From: Gamarada debralockiae
Taxonomy: Eukaryota; Ascomycota; Leotiomycetes; Helotiales; Hyphodiscaceae
Length of the DNA: 64,000 bases
Assembly (NCBI GenBank): GCA_002803225.1
Contig: NXFV01001213.1
Location: 114,582-178,581, forward strand
Reading direction: 5' to 3'
This document shows, one piece after another, positions 23,783 to 35,479 of this stretch. Both the position numbers and the translations under genes were made by a program. The notes beneath the pieces are model-generated. The model was given only the letters and a program-made list of their open reading frames with translations. It was not told where the DNA came from and did not search any database. Positions within the stretch are counted from its first letter, which is position 1. Each line of letters opens with the position of its first letter.

Positions 23783-24734
23783 AGACTGCTACTCCGAGTT
23801 ATCTTTCGTCCCCTGAGATAATATTCTCTAGACAGAAAGGAAATGAATTACGTTGATCTTCAATACAATTTGAGTGACTCTTCATATTGATGTCTTTCAG
23901 ATCGACAGTGAGACTCAATACCCACGACTGAAGGGCAAAGAAATATTGAGGTTTAGATGTGTCATGTGATTATTACGTGGGATTATCTCTTGACTCGAAC
24001 TGACATTTGCGATAAATAAAGTGTGTGAAAGAATAGTGCTTGAGACGGAAGAGTAGACCCAGTCCGGCCCAAAAGTGATCGACAACCGGGGCTTCGCAGC
24101 ATTAGCAAGCACTTACTACCAGATCACTACCCACCGCGGTCAGCGGGCTTGAAGCACTTGCAACGACGGGACTCTTCTTCCAGTTGACCATCACAGACTT
24201 AATCACATCATTCATCAACTTGCAATCAAGTTTGTATGCAAATATTCTTGCCACTGCCTTAGGAGGAAGTTTATGTACGGATGATGTTGCGAAGACATCT
24301 GGCCTATGACCCAGTAAGATCGTCCTCTCAAATGCCCTTCCATAAACTCCAATCCGTGCAATGACCACCACTGGCACATTCGCCATTCCATTCAGTCCAA
24401 TCAATCCATTCAATATTCCCTCACACTCCATTTCCTATTTCAATATCCGCTCTGCTAAGCCTAACTTACAAGCGAGCCATTACTCACCAGGCAAATCCAT
24501 GCAATTCGCAGCAAAAAGACCATGCAAAGTTTATGTTCCCCATCCCTATCTAAAACCAGACGAAATCGCTCCGTAGATACGTCGTCGATGTCTAGATCAT
24601 ATGGTTAACTACTCACACGCCGTCTCCTGCAATGCATGCCAGCCAGGTAAATGGCTCCGGTTTGATGACAAATGAAAATTCTGTTGTGACAAGGTAGAGG
24701 TGTATGTATAAGGCGGTAGGGGTAGTTGACGCGA
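23783..24734. other. Intergenic, 3' flank of the cyclin gene
   Basis: No gene is supported. Open frames at 24102-24431 (minus) lack recognisable features. About 24430-24734 probably includes the 3' untranslated region of the minus-strand cyclin. Confidence 0.4.
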
Positions 24735-26893
24735 TTAATTAAGTATTCCTTCCCACATGCCAGGATGGCCACCGAAGCCGCCAAGGGCTGGGTGAAGGTT
24801 GGGTCGTGGGTAACCACGAGTAGCTTCCGTAGCGCAGCAGACTCTTTTCCGTCCAAGCGACGCAGTCGAAGTGGAGCGAACAGCAACTTGAGATGGGCTG
24901 ATAGCCGTCGTCCTTGAGCGAGATCGGACGAAATCGTCTGACCATCTGCTCTCGGATTGGTAGTGACCGTTCAACATCTCCCGAACATTCTCTTGCAGTG
25001 AATTATCGATTGATTGCGTCCTACTCCGTTTCGCGCCGGCTCTGTTAGGAGACTCTATTGACCGGGGATGGTTGTGAAGCTCTTGTAGAGCACGAGCAGC
25101 TTCTTCGTCCTTGGAGAAGTAATCCATCTCCACGTCTCGTCGGGCCAAAGGTGTATCCAAAGATAAATAAAGCAGGTCCTTGCCGACTGGTCCAGTATAT
25201 GATTCAGGTGACGACGTTGGACCATTGTCACAATACCCTTCTGGGACAGTAGCAATGGCAGTTCTGTTCATCCTCTCACTGCAGAGCTTCGCGTACCGAC
25301 AGCGCGCCTGGACATCCAATTTGGATGAGATCGGCGCGGCCATCAGCGATGACGCGGAGGAGATTGAAGATGAGCGGGATGACCGTGACGAGGTATCTGA
25401 GATCATTGACTCTGGCGATGACATTGAAGAGACTGAATTGGCCAATGAGGATCGGCGGTGGGAGACGTATGGCTGAGGTGAAGAAGTTTGCTGCCACTTT
25501 TCTGTGTACTGAGCCGCACAGACGTTTGATGCATGTGCCATGGCAAGACTCATGGAGGATTTGCCGAGTATGTAGGATGCAGCACTCACTGCAGGAGTGT
25601 TGAATCCGGTGCTCTGGGGAGTCAGTCTTGGTGTAGGCAACAGGCCAAGAGCTGGCGCGGGTTTGCTTGGAGGATAGACAGTTGACGGTGATGGCTCCAT
25701 AATATTTGGTGTATAGTATTTTGGTGTGGGAGTTGATTCATTTGAACCATATCCAAAAGCGCTGCGTTCGACGACCGATGGGACGAATGATCGTGGGCAG
25801 GCCGCACTGATAGACTTGACATTTGCCTGTGCAGGTGTCGCTGATGATATTCCTTCAATGTTATCCAATTCTGGGTTCAGCTTAAGAATAACGGACTTCC
25901 AAGTGTCTACTGATTTTTGTTCGGCTAGTCTCTGGCAGGCCGAACCGGGCGACGGTGGTTGAGTGGGTGTATATTTGAGAACAATGTCGGTCCAACGTTG
26001 GAAAACCGCATCGGTAATGTGTATCCGCCAGTTGACAGCGAGTAGGAATGCCATCTCGTTTTGGTTGATCTCTAAAGTGTTCAGTCCTGAAATCTTGCTC
26101 CAAGCGCGAGCTGAGTAATTTCGATCTTGGAGATACTTCGAAGCAAGAATGAGAGCTGAAAGGAACATGCGTCGACCGCATTGTAGTGCCCTTATAGAAT
26201 GCATATCATCGGGCTGTTCCATTGTAAAATCGTGTTTGGGCACATGGGGCTTGATCAGGATCAGGTAGTATAACGCGACCTGCAGGGTTGAGTAGCTTGT
26301 CCGTGATCGGCGAAGTGTCTCTTGAATGAATGTGCGTAAAGGAAGAACCCCCTTATTACCCATCTCGCTTCTGCAAGCGACTGATGATAGGGGCCATATT
26401 GCCTCAACGATCTGGGCAGAGGTATCTGGGGTGGTTATTGAGCGAGCGTACTTATCAGGATGCATGTTTGCAGTGGCTTACCGACGAGGTTGTCGACGAA
26501 GTTGACCTTTCGATCGCTTTGACGTACTAGGGAAGGAGGGCAACCTGTTCGAGTTGTGCTTCCAATACTTGTCCTTCTTGGGTGCCTTTGTTCTGGTACG
26601 GCATCCGCACATATCTTGTGCTTCGGCCAGTATGTTGCGATCGAAATGCCTTGTTCGCAAGTGTTGCTGGTGTTTGTAAAGGAAGGTGGGGGCTGAGTGG
26701 TACAGCAGTATGTTTCGGAGGATTCTGAGTCGGAGGATGCGCCGGTAACTGAGGAGTCGTCCGATGATTGGGAGGAGGTATCGGACCATACGGACGCGGA
26801 GGACGATGATGCGGAGGAAGCTATTGAAGAGCTGTATGGACCATTGTGATATGATGCGATGTAAGGCGGCGAATCCTCTTGGCCGCAATTCAT
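24735..26893 (-). CDS. Pho85-type (Pcl family) cyclin
   Basis: Two exons: 26482-26893 and 24735-26425, with a 56-bp intron (GTAAGC...CCCCAG) spliced in phase, about 700 residues. The start is ATG 26893 (MNCGQEDSPPYIASYH); an in-frame TTG upstream is ignored. The N-terminal ~135 residues are Ser-rich and disordered. The cyclin box (~143-290) includes QIVEAIWPLS, LPLRTFIQETLRRSRTSYST, LQVALYYLILIKPH, RRMFLSALILASKYLQDRNY, SARAWSKISGLNTLEINQNE and MAFLLAVNWRIHI. The long C-terminal tail is Ser/Pro-rich. Pcl cyclins activate the Pho85 kinase, linking nutrient state to growth and the cell cycle. The closest named group appears to be fungal Pcl5/Clb-like 'G1/S-specific cyclin', but the exact member is not certain. 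The upstream region of several kilobases without another gene suggests a long regulated leader. Confidence 0.85.
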
Positions 26894-29800
26894 CTTCAAG
26901 GAAGTCGAGGGTGGTGAAGTTTATTCAACAAACTCCAGTCGCCGTCTGTACAAAGCCAAACCGATAAACCGTTATAGACTGAATCCGTGAGACCTTCTGA
27001 CTAGATACAAGGCTCACACAACAGGGAAGTCCTGTTGCAGAGCTAGATTATCGAGGGAGGAGGAGGACAAGCTAGAGTAAAGGGACCGAGACGATCTCTT
27101 CACAGACGATAAAACCGGTAGACGATGTAAGACTGGCGACTGGAGAAGTTTTGTTGGAAACCAGGAGCATTGTGACCTTTTCGACGGTGAAAATGGTGAC
27201 TGTTGTTGTAAATGGTGACTACTTAGAGAGTAGCTACCATTGAGAGGAAGTGAAGGTTGTGGTCGGAGAACGTATGAACTCGAGAAGTATTAGGTACCGT
27301 GGGAGGATCGGTCTATTAAACAGGTGAGGTGAAGGACTGAGTGGAGTGGTTCGCAGAGACAAAGGTGTCTTTTTGGTTAAGGTATCGTCGACTCAGAGGC
27401 TGAGTGACTGTACCAGAGTGGCAAGAGGCTAGGCCCGGTATCGCGATCGCGGCAGTGACAAGCTTGCTTGAAAGCAGGCTTCCGCTCCTGGGTATCAAAG
27501 GGATAAAATAAAAACAAAGAGGCGTGGAAATGAGCTATTCGAAGTGTGGCGAGTGATTCGAATTTAGGTAGAAAGGGGCCGGATGGGTCGTAGGAGGAAG
27601 TGTGACTTGCTGAGTGTGAGTCGAATTGCTGGGGGCGAGTGTCGCAGGATGATCGGAGAAGGCGGGTAAAAGTTGTTTTCGAGAGGGTTTCGAGAAACGC
27701 AGTGCAGAATAATCCAGCAGTTTGATGTTTGATAGAAGGAGGCGGGTTGTTTGGGCAGACTTCAAAGAGCCGCGTCTAAACCTTTGGATCGTACATTCTT
27801 GCTGCTTGGAGTTCAAGAGGAGGACCAGCTGCGGGCGGGAGACGCTCGCTTTTGTCGAGAATCGGGGGGACAAGTCAACTTCGCAACAACTACGGGCTAC
27901 TAAGCGAATGACTGTTTTCTACAGCAGGCGATTTTGATCGGTTCTCCGCCACGCCACCCTACCTGTTTTGCCATACCACACCAAAAGTTAGGGACCCAGG
28001 TCAAGATCGAGTCTAGATGGACGAGATACCCAGCCAAGTTAATTCGTTCCCATGACAATCTACGATTTTTGGCTCCGATAAAAATCACCTTCCGTTGAGT
28101 CGAATCATGGGAATAACACGCTACCTCTCACGTCTTTCGAGAAAACATTCACTTCGTCACGCTTCACTGACTCTCACCACTCCCCCCTGACAACCTGAGT
28201 GGCATTAATTCGCTGCTGCACAGTATTGATCCTTTCCTCAGCCCACCCGGCCGGTTCGTAATCAGCAACACAGCCTTGCAATTTTAATGCTTTCACCTGG
28301 GCTGTATGAGTATCAACAAGTGTGGAGAAACGACACGAATCTGATTTCCCCTATTTTCTCAATTCTATTTCTTTCCTCTCACTTGAACCTTCTCTGTATG
28401 CAACTCCCGTAGTCATAGTTCTGCATTGACCACCCGCTGTACTGTGCTGTAGTCAGTGAGGACGAAAATGGTGCTTCTCAGCCTCTCTGACTTGCGTATT
28501 ATTACAATCTGCACCTCCGCACGGCATACTAAATTGCTATCGGACACTTTGGGATCTCTCTAACTCGAAAGAAAGTCTGAGCTGTGCACTTTTCGGCTTA
28601 ATCGACACGTTGCTCGAGGTTTGAGATGGGATACTTCCAAGGAAGTACCGGATCAATACCCACGAATTCGCCATCAGGCTGAGATTTACTCACAATTACT
28701 CACTGCAATGCAAGCCAGAGGAGGCGTGGGCGACTGCGAGTCTGCAAGGCTAGCGGGTTCCACAACCGCATCCGTATAAGTGTGCGAGTATCGTCGATTC
28801 ATCACCCGTTTCACACCATTTTGGAACTTCAGCCCCTCTTATTTTGGAAGACGCAGACAGCCTTCTCATCTGCCCTGTGTTTGATCGTACAAATACTGTA
28901 ATGCAGGATTCAAACCCCTCCCGTAAGATTCAACAATATCCCCCACAAAATGAATCCTCTTCTATTCTCCCGGGCTCACGATCCTCTCGATCGACGGGCG
29001 CAACAATTCAAATCCAATGAGGGATAATCAGCTTTTCTCACCCCATTATGGATTGTTACACCCTTGACGCACACGGCCAATGATCAGGAGGGAAGGCTTC
29101 CCCGCTCCAAATGAAGACTCGCGATGATTGGGCTTGCGACGGCAACATCAGCATCATTCCTGCAGCTTGCTTGATGCTCGAGGCCGGCGTTGCCATTGCA
29201 GCCAGTAGCATCCAACTGACCGTCTCGTAATAATTGATCCTTCCTCTGCCCTCCTGCTGCTGTCGTCTATCCAAAACATTTTTCATCATTTTACTCAGCG
29301 ACAACTTCTATTGATTCTGCCGCCAAACAGATGCCACGCAGCCGTTTCTGTTTTTACCCCTCCAACATGCAGCATCACGAGCATCTGCCAGCGAAATTTC
29401 TCGAACCCCTCCAACTTCTTCCAAGGCTTGGTTGAGAATGATTCTTCGGTAAGCCTTCGATTTACTCCCCTCTCCTCCTCAACACCAATCACATCAAATT
29501 CCAATCAGACACTCACGATGAGTCAAGGTTCCATAACCCCTTCGCGATCTTACCTTCTCCAGGCTGCAAGCGTCAGACAAAGTAACAGTTCCCGCAAGAG
29601 ATCATGCTTCACTGGCAAAATGTGCCCCGTATTACCTGAACGAGAGTCAATCCGTGGAAGCATAGTCCCTGTGAATCATGAGAACAAATAAAAATGTAAA
29701 TGTCACGAGCAAGCAAATCACCCGGCAATCATGTGATTCAGTACTTCAATACCCGTGACGGGGAACTATCACCGACGCCGGCGATTTCAAGATGACTCTT

Positions 29801-31579
29801 TGCTCCCCCATCTTCGATCTCTCACGGATCCCAAATCCGGTATGTAATGGATACCCTGAAAGGATTCTTCAAGATCGAACAAAAAACAAGAACAAAAACA
29901 ATAACAAAACGACACGCCACCGGCCTTTTCCTCCGTAACCGCGCGCTCCCACACCCAACCCTCATCTCATCTCTGTCTCAAGCCAACCATCACCCCACAA
30001 ATCACCTTCCAAGGGCTCCCTTCACCCGCCACGCCATGATGATTATTTCTCACTGACTCACAAGACCGATCATATGTGCTCCCGGATTTTTCTCGCCCCC
30101 CTCGGCTTATCTCGGAGATTGGGAGTACCGAACCCATTCCCCAAAACGAAAGGAACCGCGATCACGATCATCCCATTCTAGACTCCATATGGAAAAGTTC
30201 CAGAACATCTCATCGAAGCTCTAATGCAAGATTTTCAATCCTGTTCCTTTAATTGGATAATGACTCATCTTCATTTCTTGGGCATGTGGCCAATAACAAG
30301 CTTTTCAGCCACACAAATTTCGTAATGAACGGGTTTAATTTCTTCCACGCGGCTTTAAAATACGGTAGCCTAGATTCGAAAGTACCGCAGGATAGAGGTG
30401 GCGGCATCGCCGACATTGACCACTGATGGGCTGAGCAAGATTTTCTCCTCCTTTGGAAGTGAAGTGTGATCGGGCAAGAAAACTCAATCCTTCGCACGTC
30501 TCTCCAGTCCAGTCACCCAGTAGGAGGCTGCTGCAGGCAGATGAGACATCGTAACACAGAAATCCTTTTTCCCGTCGCTCTCATTCTCCACGGGACCAGG
30601 GAAAGTAGATCTTACTGTTTATCATGCGTTCTGTAAGACGGACCGACCACAAAACTCTTGTTATGAGCGTGTAGCACTCTGGTTGGCTCGTTTTTTCCAT
30701 CCAGCTCCCCTCCAAGATTGTTGTTTGAGGCGAATAGGCAACAGCGAAATCTCACCACCCCTCTAGCCCAATCCCAATCACGATCGCATTACCAAACAAA
30801 GAAACTACGCCGAGTACGAGCGCTAAGTGGCCAAACTCAAAGTCAGGCTGAGGATTTGAATGATCGTTGTTTGTTGCTGTAAGCAATCAGCATGCGATGG
30901 CGTAGGTGGCAGCTCACAGCCTTGGGAATAAAGAGCCTTGAGCTGTAGGCTGTAGGCTGCGAGGCGGATTCAACGCCCCCAAACATGGCATGACGTGCAG
31001 GTTCATTAGTTTTGGATTTTTGGAAAGAAGGCAGATGGTGAGATGAGATCGAATGGGTGTGCCTGTTTCAGAGCTTTCTGGAAGTTCCCCATTTAGAAAG
31101 TGTTGTGTGCGAAATCGGGGTAATCACGTGTAATAGGCGTGAGTCACTTGGGCAAGCGCGCTGAAGTTTCACCTTTCTTTCATATCCCTGATCCCTTGAG
31201 TCTATGACTATCTATTGGAGAAGCCTTCTATACTGAACAAGTGCTGAAGTGAAACCGAGAGATTGCCCAGTAAGTCATCCGTTTCCTTGTGTAGACTGTC
31301 ATTTGGACAGCCGAAGTTGGAGTGATGGACATGCTCGAGCAATCTGTGCGCTACCGGTATCCCAGCATCCAGCCATATCTCCTGGTGGTAGCCGAAGAGG
31401 AGACCGTTCTTTGTAGTCCCCATCCCCGTGTCTTTCACTTGTCACTTGAAATTTCTCATTTTAGATTGGTTTGATTGCCTTTTATTACTGCCTCTCTGTC
31501 CAACACAGAGGAAGCTGCCTATCTAAGTCGCTCATTGGCCCATTCGTAAATATCGATGTGTATTCCAAGTAGTGAAAGC
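26894..31579. other. Long non-coding stretch upstream of the cyclin gene
   Basis: About 4.7 kb without a convincing protein gene. The first 1-1.2 kb (to about 28100) is probably the cyclin's 5' leader and promoter, with several short upstream ATG frames. Two small frames are worth recording but have no recognised family. One is 29518-29691 plus, ATG after a CAA-rich leader, 57 residues, MSQGSITPSRSYLLQAAS. The other is 31208-31438 minus (pieces such as TTKNGLLFGYHQEIWLDAG), which lacks an ATG at its 5' end except internally. No RNA gene was recognised. Confidence 0.45.
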
Positions 31580-31800
31580 TTACCGCCAGCCGATTCTCAT
31601 TCTGGGGCCCGGAAGAGTGAAGTGCCAGATCTTGCAGCGTATCTCAGCAGGAAGTTTAGGGAACAAAGTGAAGACCATGTCTTTGATACCGACAGAGGAA
31701 CTGCCCGGATGGATTTTAATATCGCCTTCGTCGTGTTTCAGTGCTGCAGAGTCGACGAGGCCTTGCGCCAGAGGGATTGAGTTACTTGACTGTGACACAT
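31580..31800 (-). pseudogene. 2EXR-domain gene, 5' fragment with shifted start
   Basis: On the minus strand the frame reads SQSSNSIPLAQGLVDSAALK, then MVFTLFPKLPAEIRCKIWHF and TLPGPRMRIGWR, then stop. This covers only the N-terminal tail and the 2EXR motif. The ATG at 31800 is out of frame by two bases (ATGTGTCACAG, as if a TG was duplicated in ATGTCACAG). After LPGPR the similarity to the family stops. It is therefore both start-shifted and 3' truncated. Confidence 0.65.
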
Positions 31801-32794
31801 GTTTGGCGTTGGGTTTGTAATTTCGAAGTGACGGACTCGGGAGCTGACTAGGGTTTGAAGAGGGATTCGAGAGCGCGATGGATACTGAAGAAGAAATGAT
31901 TTCTTCGTGAAAGTCTTTATGCGTTGCGTTTGTATGGTATGGTATTCGATGAGAAAGTTGTTCGGTTCATTTGAGCGATTGATCACGTAAACAATTGCTC
32001 AAGGCTGTAAAAGCCATTCACACAGACTCGGACGAGTGAATTCACGTGGCAACTAGATTCTGCACCTCTAAGCGTATGCACTGGATTCAGAGCCTTTCAA
32101 AGCTGAAAAGAGAAAGAAAGGGCATTTTAATCGTTGAAGACCCTCCACAAATACTCGCGAGTCACATCTTCAAGTCTCATCAGGCTCTCTCCTATGTTTA
32201 CACGTAAAGGAACAGGATTCATTAGCCAGTACAGTTAACTTCTCCCACTCTTTAAAGAAGTAAGTATGAGAATCATTGATCTACTGAAACTAGTAGCGAA
32301 TGTTGATAGTTTCCGAGCCCTGCGATCAAGTTGGGGGGTGAAACCGGCCTCCAGAAGTTCTTCTGACTTCCTCGCTCGGTCCCGCTCATCATTTGCGAGT
32401 GTTTATTGAGACTTGTTGCGATGATATGCTTTAATTGCTATTTATTCCTGAGAATCAACGCATTAGAGAGAGACCACTGCCCATCTAAACCATGTTCTAT
32501 CCTGTGCGGTGAGTTATCCTGTGTGGTCCGTCATCCTATCCCATGTATAAACTGTGATCGAAAATTGCAATAATCGTCCTAATGAAGAGCCCAGTGGGCC
32601 AAAGGAGTGGTTGAAGAAGGGAATCCTGTCTGAGGAACACACAGTGGGGTCGGTGAATTGAATTTTTGGGATTGCAGATTTCGAGAAGAGGCGTGAGTTG
32701 AAGTGTCTAGAACGAAGATGAGATCGAGGATTGAAGTCCTTGAAAAGGGTGGATGATGCACACTCTCCCAAACGTTTGCCTCTGCCCTTGTGAA
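31801..32794. other. Intergenic, no gene seen
   Basis: This lies between two minus-strand 2EXR copies. No domain, RNA or repeat could be supported. Confidence 0.4.
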
Positions 32795-33640
32795 TCATTC
32801 AGATATGATAAACCTTCCGATCCTCAAACACGGTGCCTTCCATCCCGGATACTGTTTCTCCCACTCCGGGAAGCACTCGCTTTCGATTTCCTGGCAAACG
32901 ACTGGGTCCTCAATGTCCTCGAACCCAATAATGTAGGGAGTAGACTTGCTAACGCGTTCATAGTGGCATGGTACGAGAGCAAGCTCATCCAGCTCCATGT
33001 TCATCACGTCACCCATGTCCTCGTCTTTCACACACCAGGCATGAGTTTCCTCGTCGATTGCCACGTGCTTCACCGTCTGCCATATCTCTGCAACATTCTC
33101 GTCATCACTGTTGATCCAGTCGGACAAATATTCTCGAAATCTGGGGAAGCTGAAGAGCATATAGTCCTTACTGAAGTCGCAAAAGACTGCCCCAGAGCCA
33201 GGCTCGTTGCCTTTGAGAGGGGTGTAGTATTTGATAACCTCAGCTCTGGCTTCACGGCAGGTAAAGAACATTGCAGGCGCTTTCTGAATGCAGTGAGGGC
33301 GCCAGGTTTCGCAATCAATGCCATGTTCATTGATGTAATACTCGTCATCTTCAGGTTCGTCGGGTGATGGATCGCTGGAGCGAATCTCGATAAATCGTGG
33401 AAGAACTTCTTTCCAAGCCTTGAGACGTATCTTAATGGGAAGTTTGGGAAAGAGTGTAAAGGCGCGATCTGACTCGATGTTTGTCTCTGTTGGGTTGCGT
33501 TGTCCAGAAGCCTGAGCGCCTTGGATGAAGGAGGGGTTTGAATGCTGGGTGTTTTAGTTGACGCTTCCTGCCATGATGAGGTTGGATTGTGTTTCTGTAA
33601 TAGGTGTTGAGTTGATCGACAGCGACGAAAGCGACGACAT
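32795..33640 (-). pseudogene. 2EXR-domain gene interrupted by one in-frame TAA
   Basis: The frame runs from ATG 33640 (MSSLSSLSINSTPITETQSN) to the stop at 32795-32797, 282 codons. It is interrupted only by TAA at 33554-33556 (AGSVN-stop-NTQHSNPSF). Motifs are RAFTLFPKLPIKIRLKAWKE, FIEIRSSDPSPDE, CETWRPHCIQKAPAMFFTCR, EARAEVIKYYTPLKGNEPGS, KDYMLFSFPRFREYLSDW and the terminal YPGWKAPCLRIGRF. Length and layout match the plus-strand copy at 15916-16758. TAA is one C-to-T change from CAA (Gln), which would fit this Gln/Asn-rich stretch. No ATG follows the stop until the middle of the domain (33271), so a rescued product would lack the 2EXR motif. Confidence 0.8.
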
Positions 33641-34274
33641 GTTGATATTTTGTGAGTGATGGGTCTCCTTTCGCGAAGAACTTGGCTTTGGGGTTACGAG
33701 TAGTTGCTGAAATAGGAGGGAACTGTCGTCAAGAGATCTGTCGTCAAGAGAACTTCGTTGAAAGATTGTTGTCCTTCCTAGATGAGGTCTCCTCACGATG
33801 TGACAACAGCCGAGAGTATCGGCTCTGAGGGGTGAAGTTGCTGCCAGGTGGTGAAAGACAGTCTCAGTAGCAGACTTGTTCGACTGAAAGCCGAGATTGT
33901 TCATAAAGGTACAGAGAAACTGCAATGAGAGGTTGAAGACGACAAGAGGTCGAATGCAAGGAGAGGGCGGATGCGACGAGACAGTGATGCTGTGAAGAGC
34001 CAGGACACAATCGATGCTCAGTGATTTCAAAGTGAAACGAAGTATGTTGTTTGAGGAAGAAGCTTGTCAGGTAGTCAGAGCAATTGCTCTTCAGTGTACT
34101 TTCTGAAAGGTAGTGAATTCCATTCACTTGATGAATCCTTCAAGCCAGGAGGCAGTAAAGTATGCTTGCAACCCCCAGATATACATTCACTGAATCAAAA
34201 CTCACTTATTGAAAAGGACATGACAAAGTCATTCAATTATCTTTGCGGGAAGTGACTAGCAAATAGTTCGTGAA
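33641..34274. other. 5' flank of the 2EXR gene and 3' flank of the HIT gene
   Basis: No gene is seen. The frame of the 2EXR copy stays open upstream of its ATG to about 34030, but without conserved features. Confidence 0.4.
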
Positions 34275-34941
34275 TCAAAGCTTCAAGCCTCTCTCCTTTG
34301 TTTGCACGTGTAGCTCTTCTTCCACCTTGAAAGTTTCATCCACAGCTTGCAATTGTTTGATCTCTTTCTCAAGCTCGACCTTGATGAGCTTTGATAGTTC
34401 AGTCCCTTCGTCATCTGCTAACCTCTCTCTTGGTCCTTCCCCAAGCGCGATGTTCTTTCTCTCCGCATCGGAGATATCACTAGGGTCACGTGTCTCTCCC
34501 AATCGGGGTATAATGTGGAAGTGGGAATGAGGCACTGTTTGGCCAGCTTCTGCTCCTAGACGGTTTTCAATCTCAAATTTGGGCTGGGTAAAAAAGAGGA
34601 GGGGGGAGGGGGCCAAAGGACCCACCGTTTGCTTGAATTATGTTCCAGCTTGCAGTCTCCAGCGAGCCTTCTGGAGCCACTACTTTGATGACTGCTCTGG
34701 TGAGGAGAGGCAACCAGACACCGAGAGCGGCTGATTCGGCAACCGTCATCTCAGTGCTTTTCGCACAGTGTCTGCGAGGGCATAAAAGAACATGGCCTCG
34801 TGATAGCGGAGCAATATCGAGGAACGCGATACCGATCGGCGTGGAGAGAACTGGGTATGCGGATCCATATTGAGAACGTAAGATTGCGGGATCAGAAGAT
34901 GGCGGCGTGCCGCCAGCAATCATGCAAAATGGGCAAGGCAT
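34275..34941 (-). CDS. HIT-domain nucleotide hydrolase/transferase
   Basis: Two exons: 34626-34941 and 34275-34555, with a 70-bp intron (GTGGGT...TCTAG), in phase, about 198 residues. The start is ATG 34941 (MPCPFCMIAGG). The HIT fold is recognisable: CPFC near the N-terminus, SPIGIAFLDIAP-like strand (STPIGIAFLDIAPLSRGHVL), LCPRRHC, then NGAEAGQTVPHSHFHIIPR across the splice junction. VPHSHFHII supplies the His-phi-His-phi-His-phi-phi catalytic triad. The C-terminal ~80 residues form a charged helix (ELSKLIKVELEKEIKQLQAV). HIT proteins of this type cleave or transfer nucleotides from dinucleoside polyphosphates or adenosine phosphoramidate (Hnt1/FHIT-like). Which substrate applies here is not known. 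The acceptor 11 bp downstream of TCTAG (GCAG) would drop the GA of NGAEAG and fits the family less well. Confidence 0.88.
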
Positions 34942-35479
34942 ATTTCCGATGCGGATCAGTTGAATTGTGAAGGTGCTGATGGTCGTTGAGGAGATGGTAG
35001 TATTTTGTACTTCGTAGTGGGTTCCAGGCAAGCTCGTCAGCGCTAATCTGAATCCGGAATTACTCCAGTTCCCCCTAATGGCTTTATGGTAGTATATTCT
35101 CGTTTTAAAAGTACGCTGGACTTTTGGTTTTCCTCGCTTCTTATTTCACCGCCTTTTTTCTGCCTACCAAAAACTTTTGTCTGGGCGCTGGTGGGCCGGC
35201 AATGCGAGTAACTCTAGCAGAATTATTTATTAGCCCGAGGCAATAAGGCACGAAGTGATCTGGAGTCGGGGCTTATAGCCACGTGATGATCGTCCCGTAT
35301 AGCCCGTCGTAACGCAAAATCGCAAACGCTTTGCTAAAGCCTTGAGGAACGAAGTGGAGCCAACAGTTGAGTTCGTCGGGTTTAGGTACATTGAGGGAAG
35401 TTCATGTTTATGTTCAACGGCAGAACCAGGCTCGCAAGGTGTCCCAACCGTTCCATGCCTGACCACCCCAGCCTCGATC
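34942..35479. promoter_or_regulatory. Divergent promoter region between the HIT and STAND genes
   Basis: The 538 bp separate two divergently transcribed genes. A frame open before ATG 35480 has no other ATG and is probably leader. No specific binding site is claimed. Confidence 0.4.

Noticed and set aside
32753..33367. Long plus-strand open frame of 204 codons
   Set aside because: It is the exact antisense of the 2EXR copy whose conserved motifs read on the minus strand.
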